Below, one piece after another: positions 44,063 through 52,320 of a stretch of DNA of 55,456 nucleotides. The number at the start of each line of letters is the position of its first letter. Position 1 is the stretch's first letter. The notes beneath the pieces were generated by a model. The model made no database searches. It was not told the origin of the DNA and saw nothing but the letters and a program-made list of their open reading frames with translations. Made by a program: the position numbers and the translations under genes. This DNA comes from CAZWCX01 sp964632945 (GTDB lineage: Bacteria > Planctomycetota > MHYJ01 > WSZJ01 > CAZWCX01), in NCBI GenBank assembly GCA_964632945.1, contig CAZWCX010000037.1:1-55456 (forward strand), in the 5' to 3' direction.

Positions 44063-44844
44063 CCGCGCTCCGTCGCGTCCGCCTGCTGTTCGGCCAGCTG
44101 TTCCGAACCGACCGTGCCGAAGCGCCGCTCGCGGGAAGCGAACTCGCGGATCGCCTCGAACAGGTGTTCGCGTCGGAACTCGGGCCAGAATACCGGGCTC
44201 ACGAAGAACTCGGTGTAGGAGATCTGCCAGAGGAGGAAATTGCTCACGCGCATCTCGCCCGCGGAACGGATGAGGAGGTCGGGGTCGGGCATTTCCGGGG
44301 CGTAGAGGCGGCGGCGGAAGGTCGATTCGTCGATCTCCTCCGGCCGGAGCCGGCCGGCGAGTACGTCCTCGGCGACGCGCCGGGCCGCCTCGACGATCTC
44401 GTTGCGCGAGCCGTACGAGAGGGCGAGGCAGAGGACCATGCCGCGGTTGCCGGCGCTCATGCGCATGGTTTCGGCGAGCTCCGCCTGCACGTCGGGCGGC
44501 AGGTCCTGGGTCCGGCCGATCGTGCGCAGACGGATGTCGTTGTCCATGATCGTGGGCCGCTCATCGATCAGGTAGCGGCGCAGGAGTTTCATGAGGAAAT
44601 GGATCTCGCGCTGCGGGCGCTGCCAGTTCTCGGCCGAGAACGCGTAGAGCGTGAGCCACTCCACGCCGATCTCCGCGCAGGCGGTGGTCACCTCGCGCAC
44701 GGAGCGGGCGCCCTCCTCGTGTCCGTAGACGCGCAGCATGGACTGGGTGCGCGCCCAGCGTCCGTTCCCGTCCATGATGACGGCGATGTGCCGGGGCATC
44801 TTCTCCGGCGGGACCGGCGGCGGCACGCGTTTGGGGGAACTCAT
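44059..44844 (-). CDS. uppS: Undecaprenyl diphosphate synthase (cis-prenyltransferase)
   Basis: UppS elongates farnesyl diphosphate with isopentenyl diphosphate to the C55 carrier used in peptidoglycan and LPS assembly. The 261-residue protein shows HIAVIMDGNGRWA (catalytic Asp), YAFSAENWQRP, LALSYGSRNEIVEAARR and PDLLIRSAGEMRVSNFLLWQISYTEFF. ATG 44844 is set by the ATGA overlap with the purA stop and by the normal length. It consumes products of the MEP pathway represented by ispD and ispF. Confidence 0.97.
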   Translation of the reverse strand: MSSPKRVPPPVPPEKMPRHIAVIMDGNGRWARTQSMLRVYGHEEGARSVREVTTACAEIGVEWLTLYAFSAENWQRPQREIHFLMKLLRRYLIDERPTIMDNDIRLRTIGRTQDLPPDVQAELAETMRMSAGNRGMVLCLALSYGSRNEIVEAARRVAEDVLAGRLRPEEIDESTFRRRLYAPEMPDPDLLIRSAGEMRVSNFLLWQISYTEFFVSPVFWPEFRREHLFEAIREFASRERRFGTVGSEQLAEQQADATERG

Positions 44845-46130
44845 CGCCGGTTCTCCCGCATCCGGATGGTGGCATTGCGCTCCTGACCGACCGACACCAT
44901 CTCGATCGGGGTCTCCAGCTTCGCGCTCAGGTATTCGAGGTACTCGCGCGCCCGGGCGGGCAGGTCGTTCCAGCCGCGCGCGCCCGTGGTCGGCGCGTTC
45001 CAGCCCGGCAGCGATTCGTACACCGGCTTCAACCGCTCCAGGTCGCGCAACGAGGAGGGAAAGCGCTCGACGCGCCGGCCGTCGATCTCGTACGCGACGC
45101 AGACGAGGATCGGATCGATCGCATCGAGGACGTCGAGTTTCGTGATCGCGAGCCCGTCGATGCCGTTGATCTCGACGGCGAACCGGCACGCCACGGAATC
45201 GAACCAGCCGCAGCGGCGGGGGCGGCCGGTGGTCGCCCCGAATTCCTCCCCGCGCTCGCGCAGGATCTCGCCCATGCGATCGTTCAATTCGGTCGGGAAG
45301 GGGCCGGAGCCGACCCGCGTCGTGTACGCCTTGGTGACCCCGAGGACATGTTCGATCCGCCGCGGCGACACGCCCGTCCCCGGCCCGATCCCGAGCGCGT
45401 CCGAGGAGGACGAGGTGACGAACGGGTAGGTCCCGAAGTCGACGTCGAGCAGCGTTCCCTGCGCCCCCTCGAACATCACCCGCTGCTTCTGCCGGATCGC
45501 GCGGTTCACCAGTTCCGTCGTGTCGGCGACGAACGGTCGGATCCGCTCCCGGTACTCGGCGAACTGGGTCAGTACCCGCTCGGGGGAGAGCGGTTCGGCG
45601 CCGTAGAGGGACTTGAGGAGATTGTTCCGCTCCGCCAGCAGGGCGCGCAGGCGCGCTTCGAACAGCGGGGGATCGAGCAGGTCGACCATGCGGATCCCGT
45701 TGCGGGCGACCTTGTCGGCGTAGCAGGGGCCGATGCCGCGCTTGGTCGTGCCGATCTTGTCCGCGCCCTTGCTCGCCTCCGAGACCTCGTCCTGGATCTT
45801 GTGGTAGGGCATGACCACGTGGGCGCGATCGCTCACGAAGAGCCGCTGCGCGACCGAAAATCCGCGCGATTCGACGGCCTGGACTTCCTCGAAGAACTGC
45901 GCAAGGTCGACGACCACGCCGTTGCCGATCACGCAGGTCACGCCGGGGTGCAGAATCCCGGAGGGAACGAGGTGGAGAACCAGCTTGTCTTTCCCCACGA
46001 CGACGGTATGGCCGGCGTTTCCGCCGCCCTGGTAGCGAACGACGTAGTCGCTCTCGCTCCCCAGGAGGTCGACGATCTTGCCTTTTCCTTCGTCGCCCCA
46101 CTGGGCGCCGATGACGCATTGGACGGACAC
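44841..46130 (-). CDS. purA: Adenylosuccinate synthetase
   Basis: PurA couples IMP and aspartate with GTP hydrolysis to make adenylosuccinate, the first committed step to AMP. The 429-residue protein has the complete P-loop-like GAQWGDEGKGKIVDLL, GGGNAGHTVV, IGTTKRGIGPCYADK, FEGAQGTLLDVDFGTYPFVTSS, GVTKAYTTRVGSGPFPTEL and TTGRPRRCGWFD. It follows carA by 27 bp and overlaps uppS by 4 nt. The association of a purine gene with lipid-carrier genes is unusual but the packing is tight. Confidence 0.98.
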   Translation of the reverse strand: MSVQCVIGAQWGDEGKGKIVDLLGSESDYVVRYQGGGNAGHTVVVGKDKLVLHLVPSGILHPGVTCVIGNGVVVDLAQFFEEVQAVESRGFSVAQRLFVSDRAHVVMPYHKIQDEVSEASKGADKIGTTKRGIGPCYADKVARNGIRMVDLLDPPLFEARLRALLAERNNLLKSLYGAEPLSPERVLTQFAEYRERIRPFVADTTELVNRAIRQKQRVMFEGAQGTLLDVDFGTYPFVTSSSSDALGIGPGTGVSPRRIEHVLGVTKAYTTRVGSGPFPTELNDRMGEILRERGEEFGATTGRPRRCGWFDSVACRFAVEINGIDGLAITKLDVLDAIDPILVCVAYEIDGRRVERFPSSLRDLERLKPVYESLPGWNAPTTGARGWNDLPARAREYLEYLSAKLETPIEMVSVGQERNATIRMRENRR

Positions 46131-46157
46131 GGGGGGGAGGTCTCCGTCGGGATCGGG

Positions 46158-47285
46158 TCAGGCGCGCTTGCTCACGAGCAGTTCGCGGAAGCGGTCGAAC
46201 AGGTACAGGGAGTCGTGCGGGCCCGGCCCGCCTTCCGGGTGATACTGGACGGTGAAGACCGGCAGAGACTCGTGGCGCAGCCCCTCGATCGTGCCGTCGA
46301 AGAGGTTCTTGTGGGTCACGGCGAGTCCGGTCCCGGCGAGGGAGTCGGGCTCGACCGCGTAGCCGTGGTTCTGCGTCGTGATTTCGATCTTCCCGGTGGC
46401 CAGGTCCTGCACGGGATGGTTGCCGCCATGGTGGCCGAACTTCATCTTGTAGGTCCGGGCGCCGAGCGCCAGCGCCACGAGCTGGTGACCGAGGCAGATG
46501 CCGAAGACCGGTACCCCCAGGCGGGCGACCGCGCGCACCGCGGCGATCTCACCGGGCAGCGCCTCCGGGTCCCCGGGGCCGTTGGAAAGGAACACGCCGT
46601 CGGGCTTGTCCGCCAGGATCTGCTCGGCGGTGGCATGGGCCGGGTGGACGGTGACGTCGCAGCCGATGCGGTCGAGGTAGCGGAGGATGTTGGTCTTGAT
46701 GCCGGAGTCGAGCGCGGCAACCCGGAAACGAGTGCCCTCGCCGCTTCCGAGGGTGGGAGTGAAGGGGGAGTGTTTCCCCTCCCGATAGGCGGCCGGAGTA
46801 CGCGACGTGACCTCGCCGACGCAGTTGCGATCCTTCAGGCGCGGCGCGGCCTTGGCGCGCCCGACGAGGCTCGCGTCGTCGAGGTCCTTCGTGCTCAGGA
46901 TCCCCATCAGGGCGCCTTTGTCGCGGAGCCGGCGCGTCAGCGCGCGCGTGTCGATGCCGTCGATCGCCGGGATGCCGTTGCGGGCGAGGAAGGCGTCGAG
47001 GTCCTCGTTCGCGCGGAAATTGCTGCGCCGCCGGCTCATCTCCCGCATGACGAATCCCTCCACCCAGGGGCGGGAGGATTCGGCGTCGTCTCGGTTGATG
47101 CCGTAATTGCCGATCAGCGGATAGGTCATGACCACGATCTGGCCACAGTACGAGGGGTCGGAGAGAATCTCCTGGTACCCGGTCATCGAGGTGTTGAAGA
47201 CGACCTCTCCGGTGCGCTCGGCGTCGGCTCCGCAAGACCGTCCGGTGAAGACGGTGCCGTCTTCGAGGGCGAGTTTGGCTTCCAT
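46158..47285 (-). CDS. carA: Carbamoyl-phosphate synthase small (glutaminase) subunit
   Basis: CarA supplies ammonia from glutamine to CarB for carbamoyl phosphate, feeding arginine and pyrimidine synthesis. The 375-residue protein has the N-terminal CPSase domain (LALEDGTVFTGRSCGADAERTGEVVFNTSMTGYQEILSDPSY) and the class I amidotransferase domain with the nucleophile in FGICLGHQ and the catalytic HPE in VQYHPEGGPGPHD. ATG 47285 gives the normal N-terminus MEAKLALEDG; the frame runs further upstream but into the promoter. carB is not adjacent in this window. It appears to be the first gene of the long minus-strand cluster. Confidence 0.96.
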   Translation of the reverse strand: MEAKLALEDGTVFTGRSCGADAERTGEVVFNTSMTGYQEILSDPSYCGQIVVMTYPLIGNYGINRDDAESSRPWVEGFVMREMSRRRSNFRANEDLDAFLARNGIPAIDGIDTRALTRRLRDKGALMGILSTKDLDDASLVGRAKAAPRLKDRNCVGEVTSRTPAAYREGKHSPFTPTLGSGEGTRFRVAALDSGIKTNILRYLDRIGCDVTVHPAHATAEQILADKPDGVFLSNGPGDPEALPGEIAAVRAVARLGVPVFGICLGHQLVALALGARTYKMKFGHHGGNHPVQDLATGKIEITTQNHGYAVEPDSLAGTGLAVTHKNLFDGTIEGLRHESLPVFTVQYHPEGGPGPHDSLYLFDRFRELLVSKRA

Positions 47286-47706
47286 CGGCGGGAGGCGTCC
47301 TGGCAGGGGTCTCGCGCCGCGCGTCCGCCTCCGCGTCCCGGGCATCCGGAGGCGCCCGGGAGCGCAGCGGCGATCGTCGCGGAACGCGACCATTATAGGG
47401 GGTGGAGGGGGGTTTTCAAGGGAATGTGCGGGCCCGCAGGGGGCGGGGCCAACCGCGCGCCGGCGTCCGCCGGCAAGGTGCGCCGGGGCGCGAATGCCGG
47501 CTTCCTCCGGGTCTCCGTCCAGGCGTGCGCCGCGGTGTCCGATTCCGGACGACCTGCGGCCACCCGACGCGGAGACCGGTCACGCGCTTCACCCGGCGGG
47601 ATGGGCGCAACCGCGGGGAGGCCGGCGGGGACTCCGCAGGCCGGGGCGGCCCGGGATCCGACGCGGGAGCCGGCCGCCGGGACGGCGACCGGCCCCGCCC
47701 CCCGCA
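47286..47706. other. carA upstream region (421 bp)
   Basis: It holds the carA promoter (47392-47419) and a leader of about 100 nt. The rest, up to the end of the pilin-like gene at 47707, is GC-rich without a recognisable gene or terminator. Confidence 0.5.
47392..47419 (-). promoter_or_regulatory. Near-consensus promoter of the carA cluster
   Basis: On the minus strand: TTGAAA (47419-47414), 16-bp spacer, perfect TATAAT (47397-47392). Transcription should start near 47385, about 100 nt before carA. Confidence 0.78.
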
Positions 47707-48783
47707 TCAGCGCAGCAACTCCGGATGGGCGTCGATCCACGCGATCTCCGCCGGGGTAAGGATGTCGTTGGTCGGGTCGGCGTCCGCCGCGAGGTCGCGC
47801 CAGCGCTGGAACTCCGCCGGCTGGTAGCGGGCGGTCTCCATCACCATCGCGAAGTACTCGGCGCGACCGCTGTTGAGCGACTGGCCGCTGTCGCCCCCCG
47901 CGTGGGTGTCGCCCGGATACCGGCTGGGCAGGCCATGGTTCTGCACCACCTGCGTCAGTTGGTCGTTCGCGGCGTAGAGCGCCTGCGCGAGCGCCGGATT
48001 GGCGTCCAGCGTCCGCTGCAACGCGAGCACGTTCACGGTACCGGCGCCGTCGACCAGCGGCGGCGGCGGGACGTGGGCGGCGGCGATCGCGGCGAAGGCG
48101 TTTTGATGGGCCGTCTGTGCCGCCGCCAGCGCCGGGTCGGCCTGCAGGTTGTTGTACTTGTTGTTGTAGGCCAGGTTCAGGAACGAATCCGCCAGCGCGG
48201 CATTGTTCCCCTGCACCGCGTGGATCATCTCATGGTAGAGCACGCGCTCCAGACTCCACCCCTGGTTCTGCCCGGTCAGGGCGTAGAAGAAGTCGTTGAT
48301 CTGCTGCTCCCCGTCGGCCTGCACGGCGAACGGCCCGAACTCGACGCTGTTGGTTCCAGGGTTGAAGAAGGCATTCTGCGCCCCCTGGTGCGTCAGCCCG
48401 GCGATGCCCGCATCGCGCACGGCCGGCGGCAGCCGGTTGAGCGCGGCGATCAGCCGATTGCGGTCCGATTCGCTCAGATTCGGGTCGATCGCCAGCCCCC
48501 CGATCGACGGCACCCCGCGCGCCGCCGTGAGTTCGGCGTTGGTCGTGCCGCGCGGGTTCGCGATCGTCGTGTCGGTGTAGATGTCCAGGTTCGAGGTGGG
48601 GGCGTCCCGCTTGGTCGGCGATCCGCGGTCGAGCGACGTGGTGGCGCCGCGGAACAACGCCGAGATCTTCTGTCCGTAGACCGTGAGCGACACGATCAGC
48701 ACCACGGCCACCGCGGTGACGATGATGATCGTCTCCGTCATGGTGGCGCCGGAGACCGTACGACGGATTCTTGCGATGTTCAT
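47707..48783 (-). CDS. Prepilin-like TM segment fused to an HExxH metallopeptidase-like domain
   Basis: A 358-residue protein. The N-terminus RIRRTVSG-ATMTETIIIVTA is a short basic leader, a prepilin-peptidase-type Gly (12), Glu at mature position +5 (Glu17), and one hydrophobic helix up to VSLTVYG, as in Flp/Tad pilins. The rest is exported and Asn/Ala-rich. It contains VLYHEMIHAVQGN, an HExxH zinc motif at 184-188 typical of zincin peptidases, with a candidate third ligand in SGRAEYFAMVME. It starts 12 bp after the exported-protein gene at 48796, behind GAGAGAGG. A filament-displayed or membrane-tethered protease is inferred; loss of catalysis is possible. Confidence 0.75.
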   Translation of the reverse strand: MNIARIRRTVSGATMTETIIIVTAVAVVLIVSLTVYGQKISALFRGATTSLDRGSPTKRDAPTSNLDIYTDTTIANPRGTTNAELTAARGVPSIGGLAIDPNLSESDRNRLIAALNRLPPAVRDAGIAGLTHQGAQNAFFNPGTNSVEFGPFAVQADGEQQINDFFYALTGQNQGWSLERVLYHEMIHAVQGNNAALADSFLNLAYNNKYNNLQADPALAAAQTAHQNAFAAIAAAHVPPPPLVDGAGTVNVLALQRTLDANPALAQALYAANDQLTQVVQNHGLPSRYPGDTHAGGDSGQSLNSGRAEYFAMVMETARYQPAEFQRWRDLAADADPTNDILTPAEIAWIDAHPELLR

Positions 48784-48795
48784 GGAAACCTCTCT

Positions 48796-49452
48796 CTACT
48801 TGCCGCCCGCGGCCGGCGCAGGGGCCGGGTCCTCGGGGATGTGCCATTCGACCTCGAACGCGGGCGCGAAATCCTTCGGCCCGCACCACTTCACGCGCTG
48901 GCTCGGCGCCAGGACCGCGCCCGACTTGGTCGGACACACCCAGGCGATCCGATCGCGCGGATACTCCATGACCAGATGCGTCGTCGTCACGCACGCATCC
49001 CCGAACGTGGCCTTGTAGGAACAGGCTTCCGTCGCCATCTTCTCCGAAACGGCGGCCACGCTCGCTTCGTCCGTCAAGGGCGGCAGAATGGAGTAGACCA
49101 GGCGCCCCTGGAACAGAACGAGAAGTTGCGCGCTGTCCGGCGTCCCGGCGTCCTCGTAGGACAGGACCTGCACCTCGATCTGCGTCTTGGGGTCCGTCAC
49201 GATCCGCGGCAGCGGAAACCCGTACGCGCCCGTTCCCGAATACGTCCGGATCGGCCGCATGTCGAGCACCCCCAGAACCAGGACCGACTTCCACTCGCGG
49301 GTCGGCGGACCGGCCCGTTTCAGGATCTCCTCACGACCCAGTTGTCCGTGCGCCAGCCAGCTCCAGTCCCGCGGCGGCGGGGTGTCCTGCGCCTGGAGCG
49401 CCGCGGGAATGGCCACCGCCAGCGCCACGGCGATGAAGATTGCGATTCGCAT
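48796..49452 (-). CDS. Exported protein of unknown function
   Basis: A 218-residue protein with a clear signal peptide (RIAIFIAVALAVAIPAALQAQ). The mature part is beta-rich with four cysteines (EACSYKATFGDACVTTTH, VCPTKSGAVL and VKWCGPKDF), likely disulfide-bonded, and an Ala/Pro C-terminal tail. The segment WLAHGQLGREEILKRAGPPTREWKS resembles the start of small outer-membrane-assembly (BamE/SmpA-like) domains, but weakly. GGAGG precedes ATG 49452. It is the first gene of a two-gene unit with the prepilin-like metallopeptidase, so it may be a partner, chaperone or inhibitor of that protein. Confidence 0.75.
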   Translation of the reverse strand: MRIAIFIAVALAVAIPAALQAQDTPPPRDWSWLAHGQLGREEILKRAGPPTREWKSVLVLGVLDMRPIRTYSGTGAYGFPLPRIVTDPKTQIEVQVLSYEDAGTPDSAQLLVLFQGRLVYSILPPLTDEASVAAVSEKMATEACSYKATFGDACVTTTHLVMEYPRDRIAWVCPTKSGAVLAPSQRVKWCGPKDFAPAFEVEWHIPEDPAPAPAAGGK

Positions 49453-49548
49453 GATGTCCTCCGGGTGTAGGGCAGTGTGTGGTTTGGGTTCCTTCCCGGG
49501 TGGGGCCCGGGAGAGGACTTCTTCGCAAACGTCGTTCCGAAACCCCAG

Positions 49549-49577
49549 AAAATATGAGGTGTAAGATTTGTGCGCAA
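49549..49577 (-). promoter_or_regulatory. Promoter candidate of the exported-protein/pilin-like unit
   Basis: On the minus strand: TTGCGC (49577-49572), 17-bp spacer, TATTTT (49554-49549), about 97 bp upstream of ATG 49452. The -35 box overlaps the palindrome at 49573-49588. Confidence 0.5.
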
Positions 49578-49588
49578 AACATTTTGCG
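49573..49588. promoter_or_regulatory. Operator-like palindrome
   Basis: CGCAAAACATTTTGCG: perfect 7-bp arms (49573-49579 and 49582-49588) around a 2-bp centre, overlapping the -35 box of the minus-strand promoter. The position suits a repressor or activator dimer; no regulator gene is adjacent. Confidence 0.5.
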
Positions 49589-49970
49589 TCTAGCGATGAA
49601 TTTTCCCGGGCACGGATTGGGGCCCCTCGGGGAATCCGTTACGATTCGAAACAGCGGCACCCGGAACGACCCCAAAAGGGCTCGGGGGCGCTGATCCCCC
49701 CGCCAAGTTCATTATAGCCCCTCCTGGTGCGAGGGTCCCGCGGCAATTCTGGGTTCGCGCGCGCGGGAACGGGGGGGAATCCGTTCGTCCGGCCGGTGGG
49801 GCCGCATGCGGCTCCCGGCGCGATCGGGGTCTTGCTCGGGAAGATCCGGCGTCGGACGGGGGACGAGGAGTGCGGAGCGGCGCGGGGGAGTTCGGCCGGG
49901 ACGGAAGGCGTGGGCGGGGGGGCGCGCGGGGAAAGGCGCGCATCCGCGACCGGGCCGACGCCGGTGGAGG

Positions 49971-50684
49971 TCACCGACCTGGATGCGGGCGATTTCGTCG
50001 CAGCAGGGCGCGTGCGAGCGCCAGGTCGGCGGGCGTGGTGATCTTCAGATTCTCGTACGCGCCGGGGACCACGACCACTCGGTGGCCGGCGGCTTCCAGG
50101 AGGCCTGCGTCGTCCGTGACCGAAAGTCCGCGCGCGCGCGCGTCGGCGTAGGCTTTCGTCAGCCGGTCGCGCCGGAAGATCTGGGGCGTCTGGATCGCCC
50201 AGATCTCGCGGCGGTCGAGGGTCTCGACCACGCGGCCCTTCCGGTCCACGCGCTTGAGCGTATCGACGGCGGGGACGCCGGCGATTGCCGCGCCGTGGGC
50301 GCGCGCAGCGGCCAGGACCCGGTCGATCGCGTCGGCGGGGACGAAGGGGCGCGCCGCGTCGTGGACCGCCACCCAGCGCAGGTCGGGACGCACGGCGGCA
50401 AGGCCGTTTTCCACCGAGTCCTGCCGCCTTTCCCCCCCCGGCACGACGTCGGTCACGCCCGCTGCGGCCAGGGCGGCCATCATGCGGCGGTACCGCAGCA
50501 GGTCGCCCGGATGGACGACGAGCACGATCTGCGCCAGGTCCGCGCGGCCGCGGAAGCGGTCGAGCGTGTGGTAGAGCACCGGCCTCCCGGCGAGCCGCAG
50601 GAGGGTTTTCCGTTCCCGCGTTCCCATGCGGGTTCCGGTGCCTGCCGCGGGGAGGATGAGCGCCCAGCGGTCGGTGGTCTTCAC
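49971..50684 (-). CDS. ispD: 2-C-methyl-D-erythritol 4-phosphate cytidylyltransferase
   Basis: IspD makes CDP-methylerythritol from MEP and CTP, the third MEP-pathway step. The 237-residue protein has the nucleotidyltransferase signature LPAAGTGTRMGTRERKTLLRLAGRPVLYHTL, VPGGERRQDSVENGL, VHDAARPFV and AIQTPQIFRRDRLTKAY, then TDDAGLLEAAGHRVVVVPGAYENLKITTPADLALA. GTG 50684 is chosen because it overlaps the stop of the M48 peptidase gene (GTGA) with AGGAG 8 bases upstream. It is the last gene of a four-gene minus-strand unit otherwise devoted to membrane proteins. Confidence 0.96.
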   Translation of the reverse strand: MKTTDRWALILPAAGTGTRMGTRERKTLLRLAGRPVLYHTLDRFRGRADLAQIVLVVHPGDLLRYRRMMAALAAAGVTDVVPGGERRQDSVENGLAAVRPDLRWVAVHDAARPFVPADAIDRVLAAARAHGAAIAGVPAVDTLKRVDRKGRVVETLDRREIWAIQTPQIFRRDRLTKAYADARARGLSVTDDAGLLEAAGHRVVVVPGAYENLKITTPADLALARALLRRNRPHPGR

Positions 50685-52312
50685 TTTCCGTTCTCCTCGG
50701 CGAGCCGGATGCGGGCCCAGGGATTGGCGGTCTGGAGGCGCGCGGCCCACCGGAACGCTTCGTTGCCGGCGCCGAATTCCCCCTGGCGGAACAGGATTTC
50801 GCCGTAGAGGACGTGGAATTCCGCGCGCGAACTCGACTCGACCAGGGCCGCCTCGATCTGGGCGCGGGCGAGTGAGAGCTTGTTTTCCTGGAGGCTCTGC
50901 CAGGCCGCGCGCGCGAGCGTGCGACCGCGGTACTCGCGCAACCGGTCGACGGCGGTGTCGCGCTGGGACGCCGCGACCTGGACGGCCCCGGCCATCGACA
51001 GCAGATAGAATCCCAGGAGCGCGATCATCACGCGGCGCGCGGATCCGTGGAACCGCGCCAGCGTCCCCGCCGAGGCCGCGGCCGCGCGCACGTCCTGCAT
51101 GCGCTGTTCGAGGCTGAAGTAACGCCAGCTCTTCATGCGGCGGGGGATCCCGTTCATCGCCCCGATCTTCTCCAAGGCGATCACGAACCCCTCGGGGTCG
51201 CCGGTGAGTTCGGCGCCGGTGATGTCCGCCTGGCGTTCGAACCGGCGCGACACGCAGCCGAACGCCATCGCCATCGCCGCGAGGACGAGGAGCGTCAAGG
51301 CGCCCTGGGCGACGTCGGAGATTGTCCCGCCCAGAAGCGCCGGAGACAGGAACGGGCCGAGCGTCAACTGCACCCAGGTCAAGACGAGGACCAGGCAGAG
51401 CGAGAAGCCGAAGTACCAGGCCAGGTGGTGGTGCCGCGCATGGCCGATCTCGTGTCCGAACACGGCTCCGACTTCCGCGGGGGAGAGGCGCTCGAGCAGG
51501 GTGTCGGTGAAGATGACGTAGCGCAGGGGCGCGGCAAGGCCGATGACCAGCGCGTTGGCGATCCGTCCGCCGCCGGTTCTCCAGACCAGCAGGTCGCGAC
51601 AGCGGAATCCGGCGCGGCGCTGGACCTCTTCGAGGCTTGCGCGGAGCGGTCCACGCGGCAGCGGTTGCGCGTTCCAGACCAGGCGCAGGAGCACGCCGGC
51701 GAAGCTGTACAGGAGGAAGACCGAGCCCGCGTAGACGAGCCACTCCACGTGCGGCCAGATCGCGATCCACCGTTCGATGGCGGGCAGCCGCACCAGACCC
51801 TCGATGGCGCCCGACAGGAGCAGGATCGGCGCCAGCACGGTGCCCGCGCTGGTGCGCGCCCGGAACTCGAGAAACTCGCGCAGGGTCCAGGTGCTGCCGC
51901 GCAGACGCAGATCGACCGGGTAGGCGGCGATCCAGAACAGGACGAGGCCGGCCAGCACCGGCAGGAGGACGGCGAGGCGGTCGAGGACGAGGATCCCGTC
52001 GAGTCCGAGGGTATGCCAGAGGAAGAGGGGCCAGTGGAGAAGGTAGACCTGGGCGGCGAAGGCACCAAGCAGGAGGGCGCGCAGGCCGAGCTGAATGCGG
52101 TGGATCTCGATCGCGTACCGCACCAGGTCCGCGTGCGCCTCGAGGCGGAAGCCCGCGCGGCGCACCGCGCGGCGGGCGAGCAGTCCGAGCCCCAGGGTGA
52201 CGGCGGCGGTTGCCCCCAGAGTGATCCACGGCGAGTACCAGACCGGTTCCCCGCCGAGGGGATAGAGGTCGGCGAGGACCAGGGCCAGGACCAGGGGGAC
52301 GAATTCGAACAT
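50681..52312 (-). CDS. Integral membrane M48 family metallopeptidase
   Basis: A 543-residue polytopic membrane protease of the M48 (HtpX/Ste24) type. The zinc site is GHEIGHARHHH (HEIGH 287-291) with the downstream glutamate in SRRFERQADITGAEL. About eight hydrophobic segments surround it, including four N-terminal to the catalytic domain, as in Ste24-like proteins. The C-terminal 130 residues are helical with a TPR-like segment (EFHVLYGEILFRQGEFGAGNEAFRWAARLQ), an unusual addition. M48 enzymes degrade or process membrane proteins. The gene starts 8 bp after the lipoprotein gene and overlaps ispD. Confidence 0.9.
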   Translation of the reverse strand: MFEFVPLVLALVLADLYPLGGEPVWYSPWITLGATAAVTLGLGLLARRAVRRAGFRLEAHADLVRYAIEIHRIQLGLRALLLGAFAAQVYLLHWPLFLWHTLGLDGILVLDRLAVLLPVLAGLVLFWIAAYPVDLRLRGSTWTLREFLEFRARTSAGTVLAPILLLSGAIEGLVRLPAIERWIAIWPHVEWLVYAGSVFLLYSFAGVLLRLVWNAQPLPRGPLRASLEEVQRRAGFRCRDLLVWRTGGGRIANALVIGLAAPLRYVIFTDTLLERLSPAEVGAVFGHEIGHARHHHLAWYFGFSLCLVLVLTWVQLTLGPFLSPALLGGTISDVAQGALTLLVLAAMAMAFGCVSRRFERQADITGAELTGDPEGFVIALEKIGAMNGIPRRMKSWRYFSLEQRMQDVRAAAASAGTLARFHGSARRVMIALLGFYLLSMAGAVQVAASQRDTAVDRLREYRGRTLARAAWQSLQENKLSLARAQIEAALVESSSRAEFHVLYGEILFRQGEFGAGNEAFRWAARLQTANPWARIRLAEENGK

Positions 52313-52320
52313 GCGGCCGG

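Larger units (their letters stand above)
49453..49970. other. Regulatory spacer upstream of the exported-protein gene (518 bp)
   Basis: No gene was found. The part 49495-49720 is unusually structured: TCCCGGG-TGGGG-CCCGGGA (49494-49512), the promoter/palindrome at 49549-49588, a hairpin ACGGATT/AATCCGT (49612-49618 with 49633-49639), and a perfect minus-strand TATAAT (49716-49711) that lacks a clear -35. The stretch 49545-49610 is markedly more AT-rich than its surroundings. Confidence 0.55.
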
